Positions 1-8,921 of a stretch of DNA of 64,000 nucleotides are shown piece by piece. Under the pieces are notes generated by a model, which was not told the origin of the DNA, made no database searches, and was given only the letters and a program-made list of their open reading frames with translations. The translations under genes and the position numbers were made by a program. Location: positions 248,001 through 312,000 of the forward strand of contig NZ_NSGF01000003.1 in NCBI RefSeq assembly GCF_002294995.1, given 5' to 3'. Within the stretch, counting starts at the first letter, position 1. Every line of letters starts with the position of its first letter. The DNA is from Mesorhizobium sp. WSM3860 (GTDB lineage: Bacteria; Pseudomonadota; Alphaproteobacteria; Rhizobiales; Rhizobiaceae).

Positions 1-389
1 ACCGTCTTGAGGTCGGCCGCCGAAGCGGCGCCCGTCATCTCGGCATAGGCCCGGTTGGCGTAGATAACGCGGCCCTTGGTGTCGGTGACCAGGAGGCCTT
101 GCGACATTGAATCGACGAAGGCTTTGGACAACTCGTCGCCGGTTGAACGCGGCGCGATCTGCACGAAGCCGATCGCCGTCGCGAACAGAAAGCCGACGCC
201 GATCATGGCGAGCACGCCCAGCATGCCGAGCAGGAACGGATCGCCCAGGCGCTCGCGGAACAACCCGAAGACGACCGCGGCGCCGGTCAAAACGACGATG
301 AAAATGATGAGCCTGGCGATGGCGCCCGGACGCGTGTTTTGGTCGACGATCGGTACCGGATAGAAATCGCCGCGCGTTTCCTTGGCCAT
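1..389 (-). CDS. cckA: CckA-type hybrid sensor histidine kinase, N-terminal part (cut by window edge)
   Basis: Only the first 129 residues are inside the window; the gene runs off the left edge. The reading begins MAKETRGDFYPVPIVD, followed by two hydrophobic membrane segments (about residues 24-44 and 51-76) and the start of a PAS domain (about residues 86-129, with SMSQGLLVTDTKGRVIYANR). In the family, CckA is an inner-membrane kinase/phosphatase that feeds the ChpT-CtrA cell-cycle phosphorelay. The identification rests on the N-terminal layout, the PAS start and the fliO-like/dksA neighbourhood. The kinase and receiver domains are not visible, so another PAS-containing membrane kinase cannot be excluded. 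Confidence 0.75.
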   Translation of the reverse strand, partial: MAKETRGDFYPVPIVDQNTRPGAIARLIIFIVVLTGAAVVFGLFRERLGDPFLLGMLGVLAMIGVGFLFATAIGFVQIAPRSTGDELSKAFVDSMSQGLLVTDTKGRVIYANRAYAEMTGAASAADLKT

Positions 390-597
390 GTGCCCCCTGC
401 TCGTGATTCCGATGCCCCGACACCCGCGAACGGCCGGTTGAATCACATTCTCCTGTAGCGGAAAAGGCCCGGACGGCAAATGTCCGATAAAATCAACGAT
501 TCATGTTTCAAACTGTTCACGATGGGTGCTGTCGCCTTGCGGAGCCTAGTCCCTAAGGTCTAGTGTCGCGTCACTTCAAAGGCGATTGGGTGCACCG

Positions 598-1308
598 ATG
601 CTGCAGTGGCTGGATAGCGTAGCGGGGCCGGGTTACGTCGCTGCAATCCTTTGGACGTTCGCGGCCCTTATTCTGCTGGTCGTCGTCCTGCTCGTCATCA
701 AGGTGGTCCGCAACCTGACTTTCGGCACCTTCGTTGCCGGCGGCAGGAATCGCAAGACACGGCTCGCCGTCATGGACGCCACCGCTGTCGACAGCCACCG
801 CCGGCTGGTGCTGGTGCGGCGCGACGATATCGAACACCTCATCCTGATCGGCGGCCCGACTGATGTCGTGGTCGAACGCGACATAAGGCTGGCAGCACCT
901 CGTCGCCCGGCGCTGACCGGAGACAGCGGCCAGCAACAGGCCGCCGCGCCGCGCCCGCGGGCGCCTCAGCCCGCACCCGCCCCGGCCAGGCAGCCGACCG
1001 CACCGGCGCCGGCTCCCGTGAGCGAGCCCGTATCGCGCCCGCGCGCGGCGCCCCTTCCGGCAAAGCCGGTGGTACCGCCTCCCCCGACCGCGAAGGTCAT
1101 GCCGCTCCCCGCGTATGGGACGAATGGCACCAGCCGGCAGGCCCCGCCGCAGCCGTCCAACGACTCGATCGACGACACACTGATGCACGAACTCGAGGCA
1201 TCCTTGGACGAGTCCCATTCCAAACCGGCAAGCAAGCCGGCGGCGAAGCCCTCGCTTGATGACGAGATGACCAAGCTTCTCGGCGAGTTGGCCAGCCACA
1301 AACGCTGA
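598..1308 (+). CDS. FliO-like flagellar biosynthesis membrane protein
   Basis: A 236-residue protein with one strong membrane helix at about residues 14-36, followed by a short basic soluble stretch (VVRNLTFGTFVAGGRNR, then a region ending HLILIGGPTDVVVERD) typical of the FliO/FliZ family, which helps assemble the flagellar type III export gate. The second half is a low-complexity Pro/Ala linker (about residues 100-165) and an acidic/helical tail. A TTG at 586 is in frame and has AAAGG just upstream; ATG 598 is chosen as the conventional start, so four more N-terminal residues are possible. The gene is divergent from cckA and stands away from any flagellar operon, so the flagellar role is inferred from the domain only. 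Confidence 0.65.
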   Translation: MLQWLDSVAGPGYVAAILWTFAALILLVVVLLVIKVVRNLTFGTFVAGGRNRKTRLAVMDATAVDSHRRLVLVRRDDIEHLILIGGPTDVVVERDIRLAAPRRPALTGDSGQQQAAAPRPRAPQPAPAPARQPTAPAPAPVSEPVSRPRAAPLPAKPVVPPPPTAKVMPLPAYGTNGTSRQAPPQPSNDSIDDTLMHELEASLDESHSKPASKPAAKPSLDDEMTKLLGELASHKR

Positions 1309-1323
1309 TAAGGATCGGCCGTC

Positions 1324-1369
1324 CAAAACCATGATCTGAAAAAGAAAATGGCCGGAAAGATCCGGCCAT
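1324..1369 (-). terminator. Intrinsic terminator of dksA
   Basis: A perfect 9-bp stem (ATGGCCGGA at 1348-1356, loop AAGA, TCCGGCCAT at 1361-1369). Read on the minus strand it is followed directly by TTTTCTTTTTC, a good U-tract. It lies 30 bp beyond the dksA stop, in the convergent gap with the fliO-like gene. Confidence 0.85.
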
Positions 1370-1400
1370 GGTCTAAATCCTGTGTCTGTCCCAACCCGCG

Positions 1401-1817
1401 TCAGTCGTCGCGGTAGACCTTCTCGCGGCGCTCGTGGCGCTCCTGCGCCTCGATCGACAGCGTCGCGATCGGGCGGGCGTCGAGCCGCTTCAGGGCGATC
1501 GGCTCGCCGGTTTCCTCGCAATAGCCATAGGTGCCTTCGTCGATGCGCTGCAACGCGGAGTCGATTTTCGAGATCAGCTTGCGCTGGCGATCGCGGGCGC
1601 GCAGTTCGATGGCTCGGTCGGTTTCGGAAGAGGCGCGGTCGGCTAGGTCGGGATGGTTGGCGTTTTCTTGCTGGAGGATTTCGAGTGTTTCACGCGCTTC
1701 GCGAAGGATGTCATTCTTCCATGTGATAAGCTTCTGGCGGAAGTATGATTTCTGCCGTTCGTTCATGAACGGCTCGTCTTCGGAGGGTACGTAATCGGCG
1801 GTAACGATGTCGTTCAT
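1401..1817 (-). CDS. dksA: RNA polymerase-binding transcription factor DksA (single-cysteine type)
   Basis: A 138-residue DksA/TraR family protein. The long helical hairpin covers about residues 20-95, with the DRA tip motif (residues 60-62) matching the Asp/Ala tip that in E. coli DksA reaches into the polymerase secondary channel with ppGpp. The C-terminal globular part has the DksA layout (GTYGYCEETGEPI, then RLDARP), but only Cys100 remains of the four zinc-finger cysteines. Reduced-cysteine DksA proteins are known in alphaproteobacteria. ATG 1817 is chosen over an upstream in-frame start because it restores the family length. The protein is expected to tune stringent-response promoters. 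Confidence 0.93.
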   Translation of the reverse strand: MNDIVTADYVPSEDEPFMNERQKSYFRQKLITWKNDILREARETLEILQQENANHPDLADRASSETDRAIELRARDRQRKLISKIDSALQRIDEGTYGYCEETGEPIALKRLDARPIATLSIEAQERHERREKVYRDD

Positions 1818-2072
1818 TCGACTCACCCAACAACCCCAAATTTGGCGCCTATATATTCGCGGACAAGGGGCTGCACAAGCGGAAACGATAACAGTTTCAC
1901 GCATTTGTTAGTCTTCGCAGCAGCAGGCATTCGCGACGGCCATTTCTCAACGGTCGAGATCGAATTCATCAGCGATTCGGCGCGGTTGCGCGTCCTATGC
2001 CATTGTGCACGACACTGTTCTGGTGACTAATCGCCAAAACGCTCAGCGCGTTCAACATAAAGGGGGAGCCGG

Positions 2073-2576
2073 TTGAGCAGACTTTATCTGTTGAGGCATG
2101 CCAAGGCCGGATGGGCGCTGCCCGGCGTTCGTGACTTCGATCGTCCGCTCGACGAATCGGGCATGGCCGATGCCGGGGCGATGGGTGACGCCATGCGGGC
2201 CCGCGACTACGTGCCGGATGTTACGCTCTGCTCCAACGCCAAGCGAGCACGGCAGACCCTGGAAGGCCTTGCGGGCCGCACCGACACCGGCCGGGTGCTG
2301 TTCTTCGACACGCTCTACAGCGAAGATGCCGCCGGTTACCTCGATATCATTCGCAAGAATAGCGGGGCCGGCTCATTGCTGGTGATCGGCCACAATCCGA
2401 TGACCGAGGACCTGGCCATGGCGGTGTCGGGCGACGGCGATGAGACCGCGCGAGGCATGCTCAACCATGGCTTTCCCACCTCCGGACTCGCCGTCGTGCG
2501 TTTTCCCGGCAATCTCGGTGAAGCAGGCCAGGGCATTGGTTATCTCGAGGCCTTTCTCAGTCCCGCCGATCTCTGA
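2073..2576 (+). CDS. SixA-type histidine phosphatase
   Basis: A 167-residue histidine phosphatase superfamily protein. The catalytic RHAK motif is at residues 8-11 (His9 is the phospho-acceptor) and a second histidine sits in VIGHNPMTED. The short length and these motifs match SixA-like phosphohistidine phosphatases, which in E. coli act on phosphorylated Hpt or PTS domains; the substrate here is unknown. Translation starts at TTG 2073 with a strong AGGGGGAG ribosome site at 2061-2068. The gene is divergent from dksA and followed 63 bp later by ycjX. Confidence 0.82.
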   Translation: MSRLYLLRHAKAGWALPGVRDFDRPLDESGMADAGAMGDAMRARDYVPDVTLCSNAKRARQTLEGLAGRTDTGRVLFFDTLYSEDAAGYLDIIRKNSGAGSLLVIGHNPMTEDLAMAVSGDGDETARGMLNHGFPTSGLAVVRFPGNLGEAGQGIGYLEAFLSPADL

Positions 2577-2639
2577 CACCATTTCAAACGCCTTGCCCAA
2601 GGCCTATATCGGGCCCTGACGGGCGACCCAGAGGCAGAT

Positions 2640-4109
2640 TTGGCATCATCGCTGACCACTTTCACCGACGAGGCGAGGATTGCGCTCGACACGTTGTCGG
2701 GCCGGGCCGCCGGGCTCTTCTCACCATCCCTGCGACTGGGCGTCACCGGCCTCTCCCGCGCCGGCAAGACGGTGTTCATTTCCGCTCTCGTGCACAACCT
2801 TATCCACGGCGGGCGGCTGCCGCTGTTCGAGGCGCAAAAATCGGGTCGCATCGCCCGCGCCTCGCTCGAGGAGCAGCCGGACGACGCCGTCCCGCGCTTC
2901 CAGTACGAGGACCATGTCGCGGCCCTGGTCGACGACCGCGTCTGGCCGGATTCGACGCGCGCCATTTCAGAGCTGAGGCTGACCATCGAATACGAGTCGG
3001 CCTCAGGCTGGAACCGGCTGTTTTCGGCCGGAAAGCTCTCGATCGACATCGTCGACTATCCCGGCGAGTGGCTGCTTGACTTGCCGCTGCTCGGTAAATC
3101 CTTTGCCGATTTTTCCCGCGAGGCGATGGAGCTGGCGGCCCTGCCGGTCCGCTCGGACCTCTCACAGGCCTGGCAGGGGCTGGCCTCCTCGATCGATCCG
3201 GACGCCGACGCCGACGAGATGACGGCGCGCCGCCTCGCCGAAAGCTTCGCCGCCTATCTCAAGGCCTGCAAGCTCGACGAACGCGCCCTTTCGACGCTGC
3301 CGCCGGGTCGTTTCCTGATGCCGGGCGATCTCGAAGGCTCGCCGGCGCTGACCTTCGCGCCGATGATGAAACTGTCCGAACGGCGGCGCCCCGGATCGCT
3401 GCAGGCGATGATGGAACGTCGCTACGAGGCGTACAAAACGCATGTCGTAAAACCGTTCTTTCGCGAGCACATCACCCGTCTCGACCGCCAGATCGTGCTG
3501 ATCGACGCCATGCAGGCGCTCAATGCCGGTCCCGCCGCCATGGCCGATCTCGAACGGGCCGTCACCGAAATTCTCTCCTGTTTCCGGCCCGGGCGGGGCA
3601 ATTTCGTCGCCGACCTGTTTTCGAGGCGCATCGACCGCATTCTGGTGGCGGCGACCAAGGCCGACCAGTTGCACCACGAAAGCCATGACCGGCTGCAGGC
3701 GATCGTGCGCCGGCTGGCCGACCGGGCAGTGGCGCGGGCCAATTTCAGCGGCGCCGATGTCGATGTGGTCGCCATGGCGGCAGTGCGCTCGACCCGCGAG
3801 GGCACCGTGAAGCAAGGCCGCGACACATTGCCGGTGATCATCGGCACGCCCTTGAAAGGCGAGAAGATCAACGGCGAGACATTCGATGGCAAAGCCGAAA
3901 CAGCCATATTTCCCGGTGACTTGCCGGAAAAGGTCGATCCCGTGTTCGACGTTTCCCGGCAGCAAGCGGAAAACAATGAACCGGCGATCCGTTTCGTGCG
4001 CTTTCGTCCACCGAAGCTCGAGCGTACGGCCGAAGGCGTCACGCTCTCGCTGCCGCATATCCGCCTCGACCGCGCCCTGCAGTTCCTGATCGGAGATCGT
4101 CTGGCATGA
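2640..4109 (+). CDS. ycjX: YcjX-like P-loop GTPase (DUF463)
   Basis: A 489-residue protein with a Walker A motif GLSRAGKT at residues 37-44 and the conserved DYPGEWLLDLPLL segment of the YcjX/DUF463 family. YcjX proteins are stress-linked P-loop NTPases; in enterobacteria they sit with ycjF beside the phage-shock genes. Here no psp genes are adjacent. The start is TTG 2640, leading into MASSLTTFTDEAR. The stop overlaps the ATG of the next gene by 4 bp, so the two are translationally coupled, matching the conserved ycjX-ycjF pairing. Confidence 0.88.
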   Translation: MASSLTTFTDEARIALDTLSGRAAGLFSPSLRLGVTGLSRAGKTVFISALVHNLIHGGRLPLFEAQKSGRIARASLEEQPDDAVPRFQYEDHVAALVDDRVWPDSTRAISELRLTIEYESASGWNRLFSAGKLSIDIVDYPGEWLLDLPLLGKSFADFSREAMELAALPVRSDLSQAWQGLASSIDPDADADEMTARRLAESFAAYLKACKLDERALSTLPPGRFLMPGDLEGSPALTFAPMMKLSERRRPGSLQAMMERRYEAYKTHVVKPFFREHITRLDRQIVLIDAMQALNAGPAAMADLERAVTEILSCFRPGRGNFVADLFSRRIDRILVAATKADQLHHESHDRLQAIVRRLADRAVARANFSGADVDVVAMAAVRSTREGTVKQGRDTLPVIIGTPLKGEKINGETFDGKAETAIFPGDLPEKVDPVFDVSRQQAENNEPAIRFVRFRPPKLERTAEGVTLSLPHIRLDRALQFLIGDRLA

Positions 4110-5185
4110 ATCCGCCCCGCAAACCGGCGGCCTTCCGCATCGAGCCCGAGCCCGCGCCAAGGCACGAGACGCCGCAGAAGCATCGCACCGACCAGCCCGT
4201 GCGCAGGCCACGCGTCGCCAGGGCCGATGTCGCCGTGGTCATTCCCTCGGAGATCGACGTTTTCGACCAACCGGATATCGAGCAGGCCGCTCCCCCGCCG
4301 GCGACCGCTCCAAGGAAGCGCTCGCTGCTGGCACGCCTGTTTTTCGGCGCCTTCGGCGTGCTTGTCTCGCTCGCGGTCGGCTTGTGGACGGATCAGCTCA
4401 TCCGTGATCTTTTCGCGCGCGCCGAATGGCTGGGCTGGCTGGCGGCCGGCATGGCGGCCATCGCGCTTTTGTCGCTGCTCGTCGTCCTGATCCGCGAGTT
4501 CCTCGCCATCGCACGCCTCGCCGAAGTCGAGAAACTGCAGCGACGGGCCGTGGATGCGGTGGCGCGCGACGACCCCAAGGCCGCGCGCGCTTTGGTCGAC
4601 GAGCTTTCCGCCTTCGTCGCGGCAAAACCGGAGACCGCGGCCGGCCGCCGCTCGCTCGCCGAATTGCGCGGCGAGATTATCGATGGCGCCAATCTGGTGC
4701 GGCTCGCCGAAACCGAGATTCTGTCGCCGCTCGATGCCCGCGCCAAGATGATGATCCTGGAGGCCGCGAAGCGCGTTTCGCTGGTGACGGCGGTCAGCCC
4801 GCGCGCGTTGGTCGACGTCGCCTATGTCGTGTTCGAAGCCGGCCGGTTGATCCGGCGCCTTTCGGAACTTTATGGCGGCCGTCCCGGTACGCTGGGCTTC
4901 TTCCGCCTGGCGCGCGGTGTGCTCGCCCATCTGGCGGTGACCGGCTCGCTCGCCGTCGGCGACAGTTTCGTGCAGCAGATCGTCGGCCACGGCCTTGCCG
5001 CGAAGCTCTCGGCAAAGCTTGGTGAAGGCGTCGTCAACGGCATGATGACGGCGCGCATCGGCATCGCGGCGATGGAGACGACGCGCCCGCTGCCGTTCAT
5101 TGCGGTAAAGCGACCGGGGCTAGGCGATTTCCTCTCGGCATTGACCTCGTTCGCGACGCGAAAGGATGGCCAAAGCGAGCAGTAA
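4106..5185 (+). CDS. ycjF: YcjF/UPF0283-family inner-membrane protein
   Basis: A 359-residue membrane protein. A Pro-rich N-terminal cytoplasmic segment (about residues 1-70) is followed by two membrane helices (about 72-95 and 105-130) and a helical C-terminal domain with the conserved YGGRPGTLGFFRLARGVLAH stretch of the TIGR01620/UPF0283 family. The start ATG overlaps the ycjX stop (ATGA), a clear sign of an operon. The family's molecular function is unknown; its fixed pairing with YcjX suggests that the two proteins act together at the membrane. Confidence 0.87.
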   Translation: MNPPRKPAAFRIEPEPAPRHETPQKHRTDQPVRRPRVARADVAVVIPSEIDVFDQPDIEQAAPPPATAPRKRSLLARLFFGAFGVLVSLAVGLWTDQLIRDLFARAEWLGWLAAGMAAIALLSLLVVLIREFLAIARLAEVEKLQRRAVDAVARDDPKAARALVDELSAFVAAKPETAAGRRSLAELRGEIIDGANLVRLAETEILSPLDARAKMMILEAAKRVSLVTAVSPRALVDVAYVVFEAGRLIRRLSELYGGRPGTLGFFRLARGVLAHLAVTGSLAVGDSFVQQIVGHGLAAKLSAKLGEGVVNGMMTARIGIAAMETTRPLPFIAVKRPGLGDFLSALTSFATRKDGQSEQ

Positions 5186-5284
5186 GGTAAATGCAGAAAC
5201 GGTCGCCAGTGACGAAGCATTAACCAATCTTCTTCATGGTCACTCTGGTTCCAACAGCAGACTCGTTCGTGCCGGGTGTTGTCC

Positions 5285-5839
5285 ATGAAAAGCGTAATCT
5301 TGTCCTGCGTCATGATGGTAACGACTGCGGTCGCCGCACCGCTTGGCGTCGTCGAAAAGGCCGTTGGGGCAGAGCCTGACAAGCAGTTTTTCCGCTCGGT
5401 CGAAGGCAAATGGGTCGGCCCTGGCGAAATCATCGCCGGCAAATACAAGGGCACGAAATTCACTTGCAATTTCAACGGCTCCACGCCGGACGGCAAGGTC
5501 GGCATGACGCTGGACGGCGACTGCCGGGTCGGCGTCTTCACCCAGAAAATGTCGGCGACGGTCGAACGCCGGGGCCGGGATGGCTACAAAGGCACTTTCA
5601 TGGGCGGCTCGAGCGGCAACGGCATGGATATTGTCGGTGGCAATGTCGTCGATCCCCAGAAGGTCGTCTTCACCATTAACCGCAATCAGTTGAACGGCGT
5701 CATGCAGGCGCGCGTCCCCGACGACAATTCGATGACCGTGACGGTCGCCGTGCGCGTCGACAAGCAGCTGGTGCCGGTCATCGGCATGAGCCTAAAGCGG
5801 GTCGATACGGTCGAAGTCGGCTCGATCGCCAAGAACTGA
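5285..5839 (+). CDS. Secreted conserved hypothetical protein
   Basis: A protein of about 184 residues with a Sec signal peptide (MKSVILSCVMMVTTAVAA) and a beta-rich mature part. ATG 5285 is preferred over an in-frame GTG at 5276 because it begins the signal peptide directly. The mature region carries KWVGPGEIIAGKYKGTKFTC, which looks like a small periplasmic barrel or lipocalin-like fold, but no family could be named. It is a monocistronic unit ending in a good terminator. Function unknown. Confidence 0.7.
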   Translation: MKSVILSCVMMVTTAVAAPLGVVEKAVGAEPDKQFFRSVEGKWVGPGEIIAGKYKGTKFTCNFNGSTPDGKVGMTLDGDCRVGVFTQKMSATVERRGRDGYKGTFMGGSSGNGMDIVGGNVVDPQKVVFTINRNQLNGVMQARVPDDNSMTVTVAVRVDKQLVPVIGMSLKRVDTVEVGSIAKN

Positions 5840-5862
5840 GCAGCGGCACTAAAGGATAGACA

Positions 5863-5902
5863 AAGGCGGCAGCCAATGGCCACCGCCTTCTTTTCGTTTT
5901 TG
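5863..5902 (+). terminator. Intrinsic terminator after the secreted hypothetical gene
   Basis: The stem AAGGCGG (5863-5869) pairs with CCGCCTT (5883-5889), with an inner GCC/GGC pair, followed by CTTTTCGTTTTT on the plus strand. It lies 24 bp after the stop of the secreted protein gene. Confidence 0.8.
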
Positions 5903-5909
5903 ACTTAGC

Positions 5910-6185
5910 TCAACTCTTGATGGCGGCGGTCACTTCATCATAGGCCTTGCAAGCCTCGTCCAGAGTCGTGGCGTTCTGATATTTCGTCGTCACGGCCTGC
6001 ACCTTGGCCGTCAGATCAGCCGCCTTGCTCGGATCCTTAGTGATTGCTGCCTGAAGCGCGGCAGCCATGTCCTGCGCCTTCTTGGTGGCGATCTCCTGTG
6101 TGCACTCCGGTCCCTTCGAACAGGCCGAAACGGCCAGCGCCGCAACACCAACGGCAACGAGCAAAAAATTCTTCATGTCAGTCAT
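5910..6185 (-). CDS. Small putative lipoprotein
   Basis: A 91-residue protein with an N-terminal hydrophobic segment ending in a lipobox-like AVSAC, which predicts lipid modification at Cys22 (Cys19 from the alternative start). The mature part is about 70 residues, Ala/Lys rich and helical, with two further cysteines. A second in-frame ATG (6176) gives MKNFLLVAVG and is an equally good start. No family was recognised. It is convergent with the preceding secreted protein gene. Confidence 0.62.
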   Translation of the reverse strand: MTDMKNFLLVAVGVAALAVSACSKGPECTQEIATKKAQDMAAALQAAITKDPSKAADLTAKVQAVTTKYQNATTLDEACKAYDEVTAAIKS

Positions 6186-6450
6186 CTCCTCAAAAAAGGC
6201 AGGGGCCCATCGCCGCTGCCTTCCAATGGCCGAAGCCTTATGGCCAAAGCCGACCGTGCCTTAACCTTTGATTGTGACGGCACGCAACGACCGGGCCGCG
6301 CAAACTTGTGTACGAGGCTGCAACAGGAGTTTGCCTGACAGGCACGCGCTCGTTTCCCGGCCGATACCCCTGCTCTTCCTGCCAGCCCACCTGCACTTGC
6401 CTCGAACTCCCGCTGCATGCGAGGAGTGCTGAAACGAAAGGACGGCAGGC

Positions 6451-8286
6451 ATGGCGGCTGAAGCATCGAGCAGCGATCTCGTACAGGTAGTGGCGCTGCT
6501 CGCTGCCGGCGTGATCGCCGTGCCGATCTTCAAACGTGTCGGGCTGGGCTCCATCCTGGGCTATCTCGCTGCCGGCCTGGTCATCGGGCCGTTCGGCCTC
6601 CGCATATTTTCCGAATCGGAAGCCATCCTTCACGTCGCCGAGCTTGGCGTCGTCATGTTCCTGTTCATCATCGGCCTGGAAATGCAGCCGTCGCGGCTCT
6701 GGGGCCTGCGCCGGGAAATCTTCGGTCTCGGCGCGCTTCAGGTTGGCGTCTGCGCCGTTCTGTTGACGCTTGTCGGTCTGGCCGGAGGCTTTCCGATCGC
6801 GCAATCCTTCGTCGCCGGGGCCGGCTTCGTGCTGACCTCGACCGCGATCGTCATGCAACTGCTCGAGGAGCGCGGCGAGATCGCCACGCCCAAGGGGCAG
6901 CGCATCGTCTCGATCCTTCTGCTCGAAGACCTGATGATCGTGCCGCTTCTGGCGCTGGTGGCGTTCCTGGCGCCGGGGGGCGCGGAGACCAGCCTGTCTG
7001 AGCGCTTGACCGAAGTGGGGATCGGGATCGCGGCGATCGTCGGCCTTGTCGTCGCCGGTCGCTATCTGCTCAACCCGCTCTTTCGCATCCTGGCCGATGC
7101 CCGCGCCCGCGAGGTGATGACGGCCGCCGCCCTGTTGGTGGTGCTTGGGTCGGCGCTAGCCATGCAGCTTTCCGGTCTGTCGATGGCTATGGGTGCCTTC
7201 CTCGCCGGCGTGCTGCTCTCCGAATCGACCTTCCGCCACCAGCTCGAAGCCGATATCGAGCCGTTTCGCGGCATCCTGCTCGGCCTGTTCTTTCTTGCCG
7301 TCGGCATGTCACTCGACCTCGGCGTGGTCGCCCAGAACTGGCGCCTCGTCGCTGTCTACGTCGTCGCCTACATGATCATGAAGGGGCTCGGCATCTATCT
7401 TGTCGCGCGCATGCTCAAGAGCGGCCATCGCGAGGCGCTCGAGCGGGCCGTCTTCATGGCGCAGGGCGGCGAATTCGCCTTCGTGCTCTATTCCTCGGCC
7501 GCTGCCGTCGGCATCATCGACGGCCAGGCCAATGCGACGCTGACCGCCATCATCATCATCTCCATGGTGCTGACCCCTGTGGCTATCTTGGCACTGCGCT
7601 ACCTCACCCCGCGCGACGAGCAATCGCTGGAAGGAGTCGACATCGCCGACGGGCTAACCGGCAGCGTGCTGATCATCGGCTTCGGCCGCTTCGGCCAGAT
7701 CGCCAGCCAGCCGTTGCTTTTGCGCGGCCTCGACGTCTCGATCATCGACAATGAGGTCGAGATGATCCAGGCGGCGGCCGATTTCGGCTTCAAGGTCTAT
7801 TACGGCGACGGCACGCGCCTCGACATCCTGCACGCGGCCGGCGCCGGCCGAGCGCGCGCCGTGCTGATCTGCGTCGACAAGCCGGAGGCGGCAGTGCGCA
7901 TCGCGCAGCTGATCAAGGCGGAATTTCCGCTGGTCACCATCCTGGCGCGCGCCTTCGATCGCGGCACCGCGCTGCAGCTCGTGCGCGCCGGCGTCGACTA
8001 TCAGTTGCGCGAGACCTTCGAATCGGCGCTCGTCTTCGGCGGCTCGGCGTTGGAAGCGCTGGGCGTCGATCCGGAAGAGGTCGCCGAGGTGATCGAGGAC
8101 GTCCGCCGCCGCGACACAGCTCGCTTCGAGACACAGCTCGCCGAAGGTATCCGCGCCGGCCAGCGCTTTCTCAAGGGCAATATCGGCACGCCGATCCCGA
8201 CACCGCTTGCGCAGCCGCGCCGCGCCGGCCGGGCGCTGAACGAGGAGACGGCCGGCGTGCTGAACAAGGCAGAGACGAAGAGCTGA
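6451..8286 (+). CDS. Kef-type cation/proton antiporter with TrkA-N domain (CPA2 family)
   Basis: A 611-residue protein. About 12-13 membrane helices occupy residues 10-390, with the CPA2 hallmarks GSILGYLAAGLVIGPFG and MFLFIIGLEM. A soluble NAD-binding TrkA-N domain follows from about residue 405, with the Rossmann motif GFGRFGQ. The architecture matches KefB/KefC, K+ efflux systems gated by glutathione adducts or nucleotides, which exchange K+ (or Na+) for H+. A separate KefF/KefG activator is not visible nearby. DUF924 follows 10 bp later in the same orientation, so the two are probably co-transcribed. Confidence 0.88.
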   Translation: MAAEASSSDLVQVVALLAAGVIAVPIFKRVGLGSILGYLAAGLVIGPFGLRIFSESEAILHVAELGVVMFLFIIGLEMQPSRLWGLRREIFGLGALQVGVCAVLLTLVGLAGGFPIAQSFVAGAGFVLTSTAIVMQLLEERGEIATPKGQRIVSILLLEDLMIVPLLALVAFLAPGGAETSLSERLTEVGIGIAAIVGLVVAGRYLLNPLFRILADARAREVMTAAALLVVLGSALAMQLSGLSMAMGAFLAGVLLSESTFRHQLEADIEPFRGILLGLFFLAVGMSLDLGVVAQNWRLVAVYVVAYMIMKGLGIYLVARMLKSGHREALERAVFMAQGGEFAFVLYSSAAAVGIIDGQANATLTAIIIISMVLTPVAILALRYLTPRDEQSLEGVDIADGLTGSVLIIGFGRFGQIASQPLLLRGLDVSIIDNEVEMIQAAADFGFKVYYGDGTRLDILHAAGAGRARAVLICVDKPEAAVRIAQLIKAEFPLVTILARAFDRGTALQLVRAGVDYQLRETFESALVFGGSALEALGVDPEEVAEVIEDVRRRDTARFETQLAEGIRAGQRFLKGNIGTPIPTPLAQPRRAGRALNEETAGVLNKAETKS

Positions 8287-8296
8287 GGAGCCACGC

Positions 8297-8845
8297 ATGG
8301 CAGAACTTGACCCGCGGGCGCTTGCCGTCACCAAATTCTGGCGCGATGCCGGCGAGGACGCCTGGTTCGAGAAGAACGACGCGTTCGACTCGGATTTCCG
8401 CACCTGCTTCCTCGAGCTGCACCATGCCGCCGCGCGGCGCGAATGCGACGACTGGAACGAGCATGCCGAAGGATCACTGGCGCTGATGATCCTGCTCGAC
8501 CAGTTTCCGCGCAACTGCTTCCGCGGCACCGGGCATATGTATGCGACCGACCCGCTGGCCAGGCATTTCGCCGACAAAGCCATCGCAGCCGGCCAGGATA
8601 TGGCGCTTGAAGAGTCACTCCGTGTCTTCCTCTATCTCCCCTTCGAGCATTCGGAATCGCTCGTGGATCAGGAACGGTCGGTCGATCTCACAGCCGCGAG
8701 GGCGCCGGATTATCTCAAATACGCCAAGGAGCACCTGGAGATCATCCAGCGCTTCGGTCGCTTTCCGCACCGAAACAAAATGCTCGGCCGCGAGACGACG
8801 CCCGAGGAAAAGATGTTTCTCGACGGCGGCGGTTTCTCCGGCTGA
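8297..8845 (+). CDS. DUF924 family protein
   Basis: A 182-residue soluble protein of the DUF924 family, recognised from the conserved KFWRDAGEDAWFEKND opening, the LALMILLDQFPRNCFRGT block and the later LPFEHSESLVDQERSV block. The fold is expected to be all-helical and TPR-like. No enzymatic function is established for the family. It follows the Kef-type antiporter by 10 bp and probably shares its transcript. Confidence 0.85.
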   Translation: MAELDPRALAVTKFWRDAGEDAWFEKNDAFDSDFRTCFLELHHAAARRECDDWNEHAEGSLALMILLDQFPRNCFRGTGHMYATDPLARHFADKAIAAGQDMALEESLRVFLYLPFEHSESLVDQERSVDLTAARAPDYLKYAKEHLEIIQRFGRFPHRNKMLGRETTPEEKMFLDGGGFSG

Positions 8846-8897
8846 TAGCCGGACCAATTCCAGAAAGTGTAGCGGTTTTCCGCCCAGAAAACTGCTT

Positions 8898-8921
8898 GAA
8901 AACAAACGGCTCAGCCGAGCC
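8898..8921 (-). terminator. Possible terminator of the folP-folB-folK operon
   Basis: A GGCTC/GAGCC hairpin (8908-8921) overlaps the folK stop and is followed on the minus strand by GTTTGTTTTC. The stem is short (5 bp), so this is a moderate prediction. Confidence 0.42.
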
